64,000 bases of DNA from Streptomyces lydicus (GCF_004125265.1 NZ_RDTE01000003.1:4588001-4652000), one strand, 5' to 3'; numbered from the stretch's first letter, positions 50,894 to 59,111 are shown. Notes: generated by a model from the letters alone, not told the origin. Numbers and translations are program-made.

Positions 50894-51119
50894 GGGCGCG
50901 CTCCTTCCTGGCTCCCTCCTGCGAAGCAAACCGCACTTCAGCAAAAGATCCAAAGGCTGCATCGGTGACCGTTGTCATTACCGTCGAACGGCCTATCGTG
51001 CCTGGTCAGAGCGGTGCGGACGAGAAGGGGAGCGGGGCGGGGAAACGGAATTCGGATGTCCGCTCCCGGCTGGCGTGGGAAGCCGCCGGGGCCGGTGCGC
51101 CCGGGTAGCATCCGGCGCT

Positions 51120-51389
51120 ATGAGCGCTACGGGCGAGACCGTGCGGCCCGCACCCGGCAAGGGCCAGATCCTGGCGGTACTCGGTCTGCTGGCCGCCGTC
51201 GCGATCCTGTACGGGTACCACGACGGCCTCCCCTTCTGGCTGGGCGCCCTGACCGGCGTGGTCGCCGTGCTCGGCTACCTGGTCTGCTTCGACTCCCCGC
51301 GCGGCGTCTGGCAGTGGCTGCCGGCCGGGGTGGGTTTTGGTGCGGCGTTCCTGTTCGCGTGGCAGTTCCTGCTCGTGGTGCTGGGGTGA
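51120..51389 (+). CDS. Small three-span membrane protein
   Basis: An 89-residue protein made almost entirely of three hydrophobic segments: ILAVLGLLAAVAILYG, LPFWLGALTGVVAVLGYLVCF and WLPAGVGFGAAFLFAWQFLLVVL. Short loops contain YHDG and DSPRGVWQ. No family known to me. The ATG is preceded by a weak site (AGCATCCGG); the start is set by the first hydrophobic span. Divergent from the metal exporter, 226 bp apart. Confidence 0.55.
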   Translation: MSATGETVRPAPGKGQILAVLGLLAAVAILYGYHDGLPFWLGALTGVVAVLGYLVCFDSPRGVWQWLPAGVGFGAAFLFAWQFLLVVLG

Positions 51390-51420
51390 GGGTGCTGGGG
51401 TGAGGGAACGGGGCAGCAGC

Positions 51421-51507
51421 GCGGGTTGGCCGGGGCAGGGGGCCTCGCGCGGGTTGACCGCGGGTAGGGGCCGTCGCGCGGGGTGACCGGTGGCAGGCGG
51501 CTGCCGC
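51421..51507. repeat. Three degenerate 29-bp repeats before cobL
   Basis: Copies begin at 51421 (GCGGGTTGGCCGGGG), 51449 (GCGGGTTGACCGCGGG) and 51478 (GCGGGGTGACCGGTGG), period 28-29 bp. They sit in the 264-bp gap in front of the cobL start and could influence the leader. Confidence 0.6.
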
Positions 51508-51653
51508 ACGGCTTGCCGGGGGGCAGCGGGACCGCGTGAGGCGACCGGTCAGTAAAGTTCGGCTCCCGTCCCCCGGACCGGTGCCCCTTCGTCGTCTTCG
51601 CCGTCGACGGGCTCCCCGGATCCGGCCCCTCCCGACCTCTGAGGTACTCGGCA

Positions 51654-53090
51654 GTGAGCCCCGCACCACCCGCCCCGGCCGCTCCTGAACCCGTCTCCGT
51701 CGTCGGCATCGGGGCCGACGGCTGGGACGGACTGCCCACCGCCTCCCGGCAGGCCCTGCAACGGGCCGAGGTGCTGATCGGCGGCCCCCGCCAGCTCGCG
51801 CTGCTGCCCGGCGAATGCACCGGTGAGCGTGTCCCGTGGCCCTCCCCCCTGCGCCCCGCCGTCCCCGGACTGCTCGCCGCGCACGCCGGGCGCCGGGTGT
51901 GCGTGCTGGCCAGCGGCGACCCGATGTTCTACGGGATCGGACGGACGCTGACGGAGGTGCTGGCGGAAGCGGCAGGGGAAGCGGAAGGGACAGCGGGACG
52001 GGAAGGGGCAGGGCAAACGGAAACGGCTGTGGCTGCCCCGGCAAATCCCCAGCAGCTCCAGGAGCTCCAGCCGACCCAACTGCCCCACCCTCCCCAGCTC
52101 CGGATCTTCCCCCACCCCTCCTCCGTCTCCTACGCCTGCGCCCGCCTCGGCTGGCCGCTGGAGGACACCGAGGTCGTCACGCTCGTCGGGCGGCCCGCCG
52201 AGAATCTGGCCCGCGCGCTGTACGACGGCCACCGCCTGCTGGTGCTGTCCGCCGGCGCCGGCACCCCCGCCGAGGTCGCCGCCCTGCTGCGCGCCCACGG
52301 CTTCGGCCCGACCCGGATGCGGGTGCTGGAGCAACTGGGCGGCTCCCGCGAACGCACAGTGGAGGGCACCGCCGACGGCTGGGACGCCCCGCCCGCCGAC
52401 CCCCTCAACGTCATCGCCCTCGACTGCCGCCGCGCGCCCGGCACCCCGCCGCTGTCCACCGTCCCCGGCCTCCCCGACGCCGCCTACGAGCACGACGGCC
52501 AGCTCACCAAGCGCCATGTCCGCGCCGCCACCCTCGCCGCGCTGGCGCCCGCCCCCGGCGAACTCCTGTGGGACATCGGCGGCGGCTCCGGCTCCATCGC
52601 CATCGAGTGGCTGCGCGCGCACCGCACCTGCCGCGCCATCGGCGTCGAGCGGGACCCCGTACGGGCCGAGCGGATCGGCCGCAACGCGCGCTCGCTCGGC
52701 GTCCCGGCGCTGCGTGTCGTCCACGGTTCCGCGCCCGCCGCCCTGGACGGACTGCCGACGCCGGACGCGGTGTTCATCGGCGGCGGGCTGACCGCACCCG
52801 GCCTGCTGGCCGAGTGCTGGGAGGCGCTGCCCGCGGGCGGCCGGATCGTCGCGAACACCGTGACGCTGGAGTCCGAGGCGCTGCTCGCCGACTGCCACCG
52901 GCGGTACGGCGGCGAACTGGTCCGGCTCGCGGTCGCCCATGCGGTGCCGGTCGGCGGCTTCACGGGCTGGCGGCAGGCGATGCCGGTCACCCAGTGGTCG
53001 GCCGTGAAGCCGTGGCCGGCCGTGAAGCCGTCCGCCACCTCCCCGTCCCCGTCCCCGTCCTCCCGCCCCCAGGAGACCGAGCAACCATGA
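51654..53090 (+). CDS. cobL: Precorrin-6Y C5,15-methyltransferase (decarboxylating), CbiE-CbiT fusion
   Basis: A 478-residue bifunctional enzyme of aerobic cobalamin synthesis: SAM-dependent methylation at C5 and C15 with decarboxylation of the C12 acetate. The N-terminal CbiE half has VSVVGIGADGWDGL, ALQRAEVLIGGPRQL and VCVLASGDPMFYGIG; the C-terminal CbiT half has HDGQLTKRHVRAATLAALAPAPGELLWDIGGGSGSIAIEWLR (SAM loop) and AVFIGGGLTAPG-like sequence. A Glu/Ala/Gln/Pro-rich insertion of about 45 residues interrupts CbiE near residue 105, and the tail is Pro/Ser-rich. GTG at 51654 has GAGGT upstream. It overlaps cobM by ATGA. Confidence 0.95.
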   Translation: MSPAPPAPAAPEPVSVVGIGADGWDGLPTASRQALQRAEVLIGGPRQLALLPGECTGERVPWPSPLRPAVPGLLAAHAGRRVCVLASGDPMFYGIGRTLTEVLAEAAGEAEGTAGREGAGQTETAVAAPANPQQLQELQPTQLPHPPQLRIFPHPSSVSYACARLGWPLEDTEVVTLVGRPAENLARALYDGHRLLVLSAGAGTPAEVAALLRAHGFGPTRMRVLEQLGGSRERTVEGTADGWDAPPADPLNVIALDCRRAPGTPPLSTVPGLPDAAYEHDGQLTKRHVRAATLAALAPAPGELLWDIGGGSGSIAIEWLRAHRTCRAIGVERDPVRAERIGRNARSLGVPALRVVHGSAPAALDGLPTPDAVFIGGGLTAPGLLAECWEALPAGGRIVANTVTLESEALLADCHRRYGGELVRLAVAHAVPVGGFTGWRQAMPVTQWSAVKPWPAVKPSATSPSPSPSSRPQETEQP

Positions 53091-53896
53091 CCGTCCACTT
53101 CATCGGCGCGGGCCCCGGTGCCGCCGACCTGATCACCGTGCGCGGCGCCCGTACGCTCGCCTCCTGCGGGGTCTGCCTCTACGCGGGCAGCCTGGTGCCG
53201 CGCGAGCTGCTTGCCGAGTGCCCGCCCGGCGCCCGGCTCATCGACACCGCTCAGCTGGACCTCGACACCATCACCGCCGAGATGGTCCGCGCCCACGAGG
53301 AGGGCCACGACGTCGCCCGGCTGCACTCCGGCGACCCGTCCGTCTTCAGCGCGGTCGCCGAGCAGATGCGCAGGCTGGACGCGGCCGGGGTGCCGTACGA
53401 CGTGGTGCCGGGCGTGCCCGCGTTCGCCGCGGCCGCCGCCGCCCTGGGGCGCGAGCTGACCGTCCCCACCGTCGGCCAGACCGTCATCCTCACCCGCGTC
53501 GCCCAGCGCGCCACCCCCATGCCCGAGGGCGAGGACCTGGCCACCCTCGGCCGCAGCGGTGCGCTGCTGGTCCTCCACCTGGCCGCGATGTATGTCGACC
53601 GGGTCGTCGACGAACTCCTGCCGCACTACGGAGCCGACTGCCCGGCCGCCGTCGTCGCCATGGCCTCCCGCCCCGACGAACTGGTCCTGCGCGGCACCCT
53701 CGCCGACATCGCAGGCCAGGTGAAGGCCGCGGGCGTGGTCCGTACGGCCGTCATCATGGTCGGCCGCACGCTGGGCGCCGAGCAGTTCCGCGACAGCCAT
53801 CTCTACTCGGCGGACCGGGAGCGGCCGCACGGCGGGTGCGGGGCAGATGGGGTCGGTGCACAGGACGTCGTGCCCGCTCCTGCCGACACTCCCTGA
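53087..53896 (+). CDS. cobM: Precorrin-4 C11-methyltransferase
   Basis: A 269-residue SAM-dependent tetrapyrrole methylase: VHFIGAGPGAADLITVRGARTLASCGVCLYAGSLVP (P-loop-like start), ARLHSGDPSVFSAVAEQMRRL, VPYDVVPGVPAFAAAAAALGRELTVP, and the GALLVLHLAAMYVDRVVDEL segment. It converts precorrin-4 to precorrin-5 in the aerobic cobalamin pathway. Start overlaps the cobL stop (ATGA), so the two are coupled. The last 25 residues are a Gly/Ala/Pro tail beyond the usual domain end. A perfect 20-bp-stem terminator follows. Confidence 0.95.
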   Translation: MTVHFIGAGPGAADLITVRGARTLASCGVCLYAGSLVPRELLAECPPGARLIDTAQLDLDTITAEMVRAHEEGHDVARLHSGDPSVFSAVAEQMRRLDAAGVPYDVVPGVPAFAAAAAALGRELTVPTVGQTVILTRVAQRATPMPEGEDLATLGRSGALLVLHLAAMYVDRVVDELLPHYGADCPAAVVAMASRPDELVLRGTLADIAGQVKAAGVVRTAVIMVGRTLGAEQFRDSHLYSADRERPHGGCGADGVGAQDVVPAPADTP

Positions 53897-53903
53897 CTAT
53901 CAG

Positions 53904-53970
53904 GGCAGACGCAGACGCAGACGCAGACGGAGCACCAGACGCAGACAGGCACAGGTACAGACGCAGACGC
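53904..53970. repeat. CAGACG short tandem repeat
   Basis: At least seven CAGACG or CAGACA words, four of them directly contiguous, in the gap behind cobM. A simple-sequence tract that could vary in length; it runs into the terminator stem. Confidence 0.8.
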
Positions 53971-54011
53971 ACCGGAGCCCCGGGACCTTCCGTCCCGGGG
54001 CTCCGGTGCGT
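53967..54011. terminator. Perfect 20-bp-stem bidirectional terminator
   Basis: Arms of 20 bp (first ten ACGCACCGGA) pair exactly around a CTTCC loop, between cobM and the convergent small peptide gene. The longest perfect terminator-type stem in the window. Confidence 0.9.
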
Positions 54012-54038
54012 CCCGCTGATGCGTGACGTGCCTGCGCC

Positions 54039-54269
54039 TCAGAGGCTGGTGGTGTGCACCGCGCCCATGACGGAGCCGGAGACCTGCGCACCGACACCCT
54101 CGGGGGAGACCGACGCGCCGGCGCCGAGGAAGCCGCCGACGTTCGCGGAGACGCCGTGACCGGCGATCTCGGCACCCGTGTTGGCGCCGCCGGCGACGAG
54201 ACCACCGGAGATGTTCTCGAGCTCGCTGTCGGAGATCTCCGTGGCGGCGGGGGTGAAGTCGTTGCGCAT
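54039..54269 (-). CDS. Small protein with double-glycine leader (bacteriocin/RiPP-precursor-like)
   Basis: A 76-residue peptide. Residues 1-23 look like a class II double-glycine leader: MRNDFTPAATEISDSELENI followed by SGG, with the hydrophobic-acidic helix spacing (I12, L17, I20) and G22-G23 cleavage point seen in bacteriocin and many RiPP leaders. The predicted core, residues 24-76, is Gly/Ala/Val/Ser-rich with GAEIAGHGVSANVGG and several GxxxG-like pairs, and contains no cysteine. Start ATG with AAGGG seven bases upstream is well placed. It stands alone inside the cobalamin cluster; no C39 peptidase-transporter, modification enzyme or immunity gene is beside it. It may be exported by a distant transporter or have another role. 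Confidence 0.6.
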   Translation of the reverse strand: MRNDFTPAATEISDSELENISGGLVAGGANTGAEIAGHGVSANVGGFLGAGASVSPEGVGAQVSGSVMGAVHTTSL

Positions 54270-55017
54270 GGTGTGCCCTTTTCGTCAATGCTGTGGATTC
54301 TGAACCAATGCAGGCCGAATTGTGGCGCAATCCGTCCGCAACACGGGCGCCTGGCACCGGGCACCGGAAACCGGACACCGGGAGAATGACGCGCATAATG
54401 GCGTCCGCGTGTTCACGAAATGCAATCACGGAGAGGGGTTTCACGGCAACTCTCCGGCCGGTTTTTCAGTGGAGCGAAATTCGGCTCCACAATCGCCCTG
54501 ACGTGCATCTTTGTCCGATTCTCGCCTGATGGGGCGCACGGAGTCTCCGCCGAGTGGGATGGCGTGAGATGTCTGCATTTTCCGCGCAGTGTGGGTTGTG
54601 GCGCGGATTGTCATGCTGGCGGTCACGCAGGTTATGAATTTACGCCGAAGCCCCGAAATGCCCATTGGGTCGCCGGGAGTGAACGCCGCCTCTCGCGGTC
54701 GCGGTCGCAGTCGCGCTTTCAGTTTCCGCTTTCCGGCTTTCATTTTTGGGTTTTCGGTGAAGATTCCGCACCGAAAGGCGGCACATCCGTTTACGGGAAC
54801 CCGCCCGCCACCCGCCCGCTGCCCGCCCACAGCCCACCCACTGCCGGTCCTCGGCCCTGCCCCCGGACCCGAGCCCGGCCCCGTCGGACCCGACCTCCCC
54901 GGACCCGTCCGGCTGACCATACGACCGCATAGGGGTGAATGTCCGTTACTCGGCTCCCGGGGGCCGGTAAGGAAGCTGCGATGCCCAAGGGGGGCCCGAG
55001 CAAAGGAGTGCGCCACG
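54270..55017. other. AT-richer noncoding stretch with hairpins
   Basis: About 750 bp without a believable gene, with lower GC than its flanks from 54280 to 54780. Hairpins: 54429-54456 (CGGAGAG/CTCTCCG), 54469-54490 (GTGGAGC/GCTCCAC) and 54752-54776 (TTTCGGTG/CACCGAAA). The promoter of the double-glycine peptide must be at the left end and that of the secreted protein at the right end. A small RNA is possible; an old insertion with decayed genes is equally possible. Confidence 0.45.
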
Positions 55018-55404
55018 ATGCGTACCAGACTGGCCGCCGGTGCGGTCGGCGCCGCCGTCCTGCTGACGCTCTTCGGCGGCAGCGTCGCCGGTGCCGACGG
55101 CAGGGACCACACCACGCAGTCGACGGCGGCGGACACCCCGGCACAGACGCACGACACCGCGGCACGGACGCCCGACAGCTCGCCGTGGATGCACGACCGG
55201 CCGGCCGGGACGAACGACCGGCCGCTCCGGGTGAACACCCGTCCGGCAGAGCGCTACGACCGCGGGCAAGCCGGCTTCGACCGCAACGGGCGGTTCCGCG
55301 ACAACCCGCTGCAGCTGACCTCCTGTGCCCTCGGCACGGCGCTGGGCAGGATCACCGGCCGCGGCAACGACTGCGTGGCCAGCCGGTACGGGCTGCGTAC
55401 CTGA
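55018..55404 (+). CDS. Small secreted protein, unknown function
   Basis: A 128-residue exported protein with a clean signal peptide (LAAGAVGAAVLLTLFGGSVAGA), a hydrophilic Thr/Asp/His/Arg-rich middle with repeated DRP and TxDT words, and a short C-terminal conserved-looking part with two cysteines (PLQLTSCALGTALGRITGRGNDCVAS). AAAGGAG lies nine bases before the ATG. I do not recognise a family. The two cysteines could form one disulfide. Next to the double-glycine peptide region, but on the other strand, so a link is only positional. Confidence 0.65.
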   Translation: MRTRLAAGAVGAAVLLTLFGGSVAGADGRDHTTQSTAADTPAQTHDTAARTPDSSPWMHDRPAGTNDRPLRVNTRPAERYDRGQAGFDRNGRFRDNPLQLTSCALGTALGRITGRGNDCVASRYGLRT

Positions 55405-55481
55405 CGGGTGCGGGGGAGGCGGGGGGAGCCCTTCACCGGACCGGGCCTCCCCGACGGCCTCTGACGGCCTCCCTGACGGCC

Positions 55482-56723
55482 TCACTGACGGACGTCCCCC
55501 GGTCCCCGCGGCTCCGCCCGCCCCACCACCATGCCCGCCCGGTCGATGCAGATGACATCGACCGCGACGGGCGCCCCCCGCAGCACGGCCAGCGACTCGT
55601 CCCGCGCCGTCGCCGCCACCAGATCCCCCAGCGGGACGCCCGCCGCGGCGCACAACTGCAGCGCCGCCAGGCCCGTGTTGGCCTCGGCCACCGCCTGCGC
55701 CAGTGCTTCGTCCGCCCCGCCCCGCCGGGCGAGTTCCGCCAGGAACCCCTTGTCGACCTGGGACCGCGCGGAGTGCAGATCCAGATGCCCGGCCGCCAGC
55801 TTCGACAGCTTGGCGAACCCGCCGCAGATGGTCAGCCGCTCCACGGGATGGCGCCGGATGTACTTCAGCACCGCCCCCGCGAAGTCCCCCATGTCCAGCA
55901 GCGCGTCCTCGGGCAGGTGGTGCAGGGCGACCGCGACCTTCTCCGACGTCGATCCCGTACACCCGGCCACATGCCGCCGCCCCGCCGCCCGCGCCACGTC
56001 CACACCGCGCCGGATGGAGTCGATCCAGGCCGAGCAGGAGTACGGCACCACGATCCCGGTGGTCCCCAGGATCGACAGCCCGCCCAGGATCCCCAGCCGC
56101 GGATTCCAGGTGCTGCGGGCGATCTCCTCCCCGTGATCGACGGAGATCTCCACCTCGACGTCGGCCGCCGCCCCCGGACCGCCGTATCGCGCCGCGACCT
56201 CGGCCAGATGCTCCCGCATCATCTGCCGCGGTACGGGATTGACCGCCGGCTCGCCGACATCCAGCGGCAGCCCGGGCCGGGTCACCGTCCCGACCCCGGG
56301 CCCGGCCTTGAACACGACCCCCGACCCGGGCGGCAGCGCCCGCACGGTGGCCCGCACGAGCGCCCCGTGGGTCACGTCGGGGTCGTCGCCCGCGTCCTTC
56401 ACCACCCCCGCCATGGCGGCGGTACGCCCCGGCGCCGCCCCCGCCACTGTCAGCTCCTCCACCGCCAGCGCGAAGGACGGCGTCTGCCCCTTCGGCAGGG
56501 TGATCGCCACCGGGTCGGGAAACTCGCCGCTCAGCAGCGCCGTGTACGCGGCCGTGCTCGCCGCCGTCGCACAGGCCCCGGTCGTCCAGCCGTGCCGCAG
56601 CCCGGTGTGCGCGAGCTGCGCGCTGCGCCCGCCCGCGGCCTTGCCCGTACCCTGCGGCCCGGTACGGCCCGTACCCGTATGCCCCGTACCCTGCGGTTGC
56701 GCTTCAGCCACGGAGGAACCCAC
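55482..56723 (-). CDS. cbiD: Cobalt-precorrin-5B C1-methyltransferase (CbiD)
   Basis: About 413 residues. CbiD-family motifs: LRHGWTTGACATAASTAAYTALL at the start of the domain, VVKDAGDDPDVTHGA, GVGTVTRPGLPL, ISVDHGEEIARSTWNPRLGILGGLSILGTTGIVVPYS, GFAKLSKLAAGHLDLHS. CbiD is an anaerobic-pathway enzyme, yet it occurs with CobL/CobM/CobK-type genes in many actinobacteria in place of CobF. The N-terminal 40 residues before the domain are Gly/Thr/Gln-rich, so the exact start is open: GTG at 56753, 56723 or 56711. I list 56723 because 56753 would run past the well-supported cobK start on the other strand. Confidence 0.92.
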   Translation of the reverse strand: MGSSVAEAQPQGTGHTGTGRTGPQGTGKAAGGRSAQLAHTGLRHGWTTGACATAASTAAYTALLSGEFPDPVAITLPKGQTPSFALAVEELTVAGAAPGRTAAMAGVVKDAGDDPDVTHGALVRATVRALPPGSGVVFKAGPGVGTVTRPGLPLDVGEPAVNPVPRQMMREHLAEVAARYGGPGAAADVEVEISVDHGEEIARSTWNPRLGILGGLSILGTTGIVVPYSCSAWIDSIRRGVDVARAAGRRHVAGCTGSTSEKVAVALHHLPEDALLDMGDFAGAVLKYIRRHPVERLTICGGFAKLSKLAAGHLDLHSARSQVDKGFLAELARRGGADEALAQAVAEANTGLAALQLCAAAGVPLGDLVAATARDESLAVLRGAPVAVDVICIDRAGMVVGRAEPRGPGDVRQ

Positions 56724-56728
56724 ATCCC

Positions 56729-57508
56729 ATGCCCGACGCAGCCCGCCCGCCACGCCACGTACTGATCCTCGGCGGTACGACGGAGGCCCGCCGCCTGGCC
56801 GCCGCCCTGGCCGCGGAGCCGGCCCTGCGTGTGACGACCTCGCTCGCCGGCCGGGTCGCCGCGCCGCGGCTGCCCGCCGGGGAGGTCCGCATCGGCGGGT
56901 TCGGCGGCCCCGAGGGCCAGGCCCGCTGGCTGCGGGAGCACGCGGTGGACGCGCTCATCGACGCCACCCATCCTTTCGCCGACACGATCAGTCACAACGC
57001 GGCCGTGGCCGCCGCCACCGCCCATGTTCCCCTGCTCGCCCTCCGCAGGCCCGGCTGGGTGCCGGGACCCGGCGACTCCTGGCACCAGGTCACCTCCCTG
57101 GACGAGGCCGCCGCCGCCCTCCCCGCCCTCGGCACCCGCATCTTCCTCACCACCGGCCGCATGGGCCTCGCCCACTTCGCCCACCTCACCGACCTCTGGT
57201 TCCTCGTCCGCTCGGTCGACGCCCCCGAGCCCCCGCACCCGCCCCGGATGACGACCCTCCTGGACCGCGGCCCGTTCACCCTGGACGGCGAACGGCAGCT
57301 CCTCCGGGACCACCGCATCGACGTCCTGGTGACGAAGGACAGCGGCGCCGCCGCGACCGCCGCCAAGCTGACGGCGGCGCGGGAGGCGGGGCTGCCCGTG
57401 GTGGTCGTACGACGCCCGGCCGTGCCGGAGCAGGTGCCGGTGGCGGCGGATCCGGACGAGGCCGTGCAATGGCTCCGGCGCCTTTTCAGCGAGGCCAATT
57501 CACACTGA
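56729..57508 (+). CDS. cobK: Precorrin-6A reductase (CobK/CbiJ)
   Basis: A 259-residue NADPH-dependent enzyme reducing precorrin-6A. The N-terminal Rossmann motif is VLILGGTTEARRLAAAL, followed by VTTSLAGRVAAPRLP, VRIGGFGG, LIDATHPFADTISHNAAVA, RIFLTTGRMGLAHFAH and DVLVTKDSGAAATAAKLTAARE, all characteristic of the family. GGAGGAA lies eight bases before the ATG. It is head to head with cbiD, 5 bp apart or overlapping. A terminator forms across its stop codon and is followed by CTTTT. Confidence 0.95.
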   Translation: MPDAARPPRHVLILGGTTEARRLAAALAAEPALRVTTSLAGRVAAPRLPAGEVRIGGFGGPEGQARWLREHAVDALIDATHPFADTISHNAAVAAATAHVPLLALRRPGWVPGPGDSWHQVTSLDEAAAALPALGTRIFLTTGRMGLAHFAHLTDLWFLVRSVDAPEPPHPPRMTTLLDRGPFTLDGERQLLRDHRIDVLVTKDSGAAATAAKLTAAREAGLPVVVVRRPAVPEQVPVAADPDEAVQWLRRLFSEANSH

Positions 57509-57523
57509 AGTGATTGGCCTCGC
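57489..57523 (+). terminator. Intrinsic terminator spanning the cobK stop
   Basis: Eleven-bp perfect stem GCGAGGCCAAT/ATTGGCCTCGC with CAC/GTG pairing in the loop; the stop codon (57506-57508) lies in the loop and CCCTTTTC follows. Unusually close to a canonical U-tract terminator for this GC-rich genome. Confidence 0.8.
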
Positions 57524-57679
57524 GGACCCTTTTCGCTAATTCTTCGCGGCGTTTTGCCGATTCCGCCGGCCCGTCATCCCGGTGGGCGTCCGCATCATCA
57601 CGGCCGGGGTCGCGGGAACTCGCGGTCGCGGATTCGTCCGCCTCCGTCCCCGTCCCCGTCCCCGTCTCCGTCTCCGCGC

Positions 57680-57907
57680 TCACGGCGCGGACGCCCGCAC
57701 CACGTCCGCCAGCCGCCGTGCCACCTCCGGGGTGCACCGGCCGAGCTCCACGAGCGGCCGCGGAAAGTGATCCGCCAGCGAGACCGCGTCCACGGCCAGC
57801 GACGGAAGGGTGATCCCCGCCCCCTTCAGCGCCGTCCGCAGCTCGCCGCACGCCTGCTCCGCGTCCCTGACCTTCCCGGCCGCCGGACCGCGCTCCGCCA
57901 TTCCCAT
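57680..57907 (-). CDS. Small helical protein associated with XRE/DUF397 loci
   Basis: A 75-residue protein, mostly helical: RDAEQACGELRTALKGAGITLPSLAVDAVSLADHFPRPLVELGRCTPEVARRLADVV. From memory, proteins of this shape (an ALxxAGIxLPSLxxD core and xVELGRCxPxxARxLA ending) are common beside XRE-DUF397 pairs in Streptomyces; their function is unknown. Three in-frame ATGs (57913, 57907, 57901) follow GAGGAA; 57907 has the best spacing. It is divergent from the XRE gene across a promoter region with a long purine tract on the minus strand. Confidence 0.6.
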   Translation of the reverse strand: MGMAERGPAAGKVRDAEQACGELRTALKGAGITLPSLAVDAVSLADHFPRPLVELGRCTPEVARRLADVVRASAP

Positions 57908-58056
57908 TCCCATTTCCTCTTTCTTCTTTCTTCTTCTCGGTTCGAGTCCTGACTGGGCTGCGACAGCCCTTTCACGGTCCTAGAGTCGTCACAACGGGCC
58001 ACGTCCAACAGGGAGTTGGCGTTGCCGTCGGCACGGGACAACGAGGGGATGGGGGA

Positions 58057-58881
58057 ATGGTCGAAAAGAATTCCGAGGAGTACGAGGGCTCGGCCCGCTG
58101 GGTCCTCGCCTGCGAACTCCAGCGGTTAAGGGAAGAGTCCGGCAAGTCACTGGCCCAGCTCTCCGAAGAGACCAACTACGACCGCACCTACCTGCACCGC
58201 CTGGAGACCGGCGAACGCCTCTCCAAGCGGCCGGTCATGGAGGCCCTGGACCGGGTCTACGGCACGGGCGAGCTGCTGGTGCGGTTGTGGGGGCTGGCGC
58301 GACTGGATGCCTTCAAGGACAAGTACCGGGAGTTCATGAGGCTTGAGGCGAAGGCGACGATCTTGCATACGTATGCGAGTGCCATCCCTGGATTGCTGCA
58401 GACCGAGGACTTCGCACGAGTGGTGCTGTCGTCGGTGGTCGCGCCCATAAGCCCCGACTCGATCGAGGAGGACGTTGCTGCCCGAATGGGCAGGCAGGAG
58501 TTGCTGCAGCGTCACCGGCCGCCGCATGTGCGCGTCATCCTCGATGAGTCGGCGCTGCGGCGACCGGTGCGCGACCCTGCCATCTGGCGTGGCCAGCTGG
58601 TACGGATTTCGGAGGCCGCCAAGTCGCCGCACGTGACCGTTCAGGTGCTTCCGTTCTCTGCTGGAGTGCATAGCCTGATGGGTGGTTCGCTCTGGCTCTT
58701 GTGGATGGCAGACGGTGGAGCTGTTGCCTACCTGGAAGGCAACAGGTCGGGCGAACTGTTCGAAGAGCCAGAAGAAGTTGGGCAATATCGCCTGTTCTAC
58801 GATCGGCTCCGCGACGAGGCCCTCTCGCCGTCTGATTCAGCAGCGTTCATCGAGCAGTTGGTGGAGGACAGCAGACCATGA
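58057..58881 (+). CDS. XRE-family regulator with DUF5753 domain (Scr1-like)
   Basis: A 274-residue regulator. An N-terminal helix-turn-helix (about 15-70) with LACELQRLREESGKSLAQLSEETNYDRTYLHRLETGERL is followed by the DUF5753 domain (about 85-270) beginning EFMRLEAKATILHTYASAIPGLLQTEDFARVVL and including RHRPPHVRVILDESALRRPV and VTVQVLPFSAGVHSLMGGSLWLL. Such XRE/DUF397 pairs are described in S. coelicolor as toxin-antitoxin-like or antibiotic-regulating couples. ATG with GAGGGG at 58043-58048. It overlaps the first DUF397 gene by ATGA, so it heads the array. Confidence 0.9.
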   Translation: MVEKNSEEYEGSARWVLACELQRLREESGKSLAQLSEETNYDRTYLHRLETGERLSKRPVMEALDRVYGTGELLVRLWGLARLDAFKDKYREFMRLEAKATILHTYASAIPGLLQTEDFARVVLSSVVAPISPDSIEEDVAARMGRQELLQRHRPPHVRVILDESALRRPVRDPAIWRGQLVRISEAAKSPHVTVQVLPFSAGVHSLMGGSLWLLWMADGGAVAYLEGNRSGELFEEPEEVGQYRLFYDRLRDEALSPSDSAAFIEQLVEDSRP

Positions 58882-59087
58882 AGACAGCGAGCGACCTGGT
58901 CGAGCCCGTGTGGCGCAAGAGCAGCTACAGCGATGGCGGAGCCGACAACTGCGTCGAGGTTTCCGACGGTTTCCCTGGTGCCGTGCCGGTCCGTGACAGC
59001 AAGTACCCGACCGGTGGTGTGCTGCTGTTTCCGGCCGAGGCTTGGTCGGCGTTCATAGCCACCGTGAAGGCTGAGCATCTGAGCTGA
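58878..59087 (+). CDS. DUF397 protein, copy 1
   Basis: A 69-residue DUF397 domain: WRKSSYSDGGADNCVEVSDGFPGAVPVRDSK, then PTGGVLLFPAEAWSAFIATVKAEHL. The single Cys and the PVRDSK motif are the family hallmarks. It overlaps the XRE gene (ATGA) and is the canonical partner of that regulator. Four further copies follow in tandem. DUF397 proteins are small, probably bind their XRE partner, and have no enzymatic motifs. Confidence 0.88.
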   Translation: MKTASDLVEPVWRKSSYSDGGADNCVEVSDGFPGAVPVRDSKYPTGGVLLFPAEAWSAFIATVKAEHLS

Positions 59088-59111
59088 GAACAGCGGGAGG
59101 GCAGGTCAGCC

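Noticed and set aside
51390..51653. Cobalamin riboswitch before cobL
   Set aside because: The gap holds only degenerate 29-bp repeats; no B12 box or matching stems seen.
53904..53970. CAGACG repeats as a CRISPR array
   Set aside because: Six-base units without spacers; a simple tandem repeat.
54441..55238. 265-codon minus-strand frame over the peptide-flanking region
   Set aside because: It overlaps a well-supported secreted protein, and its translation has no coherent composition or ribosome site.
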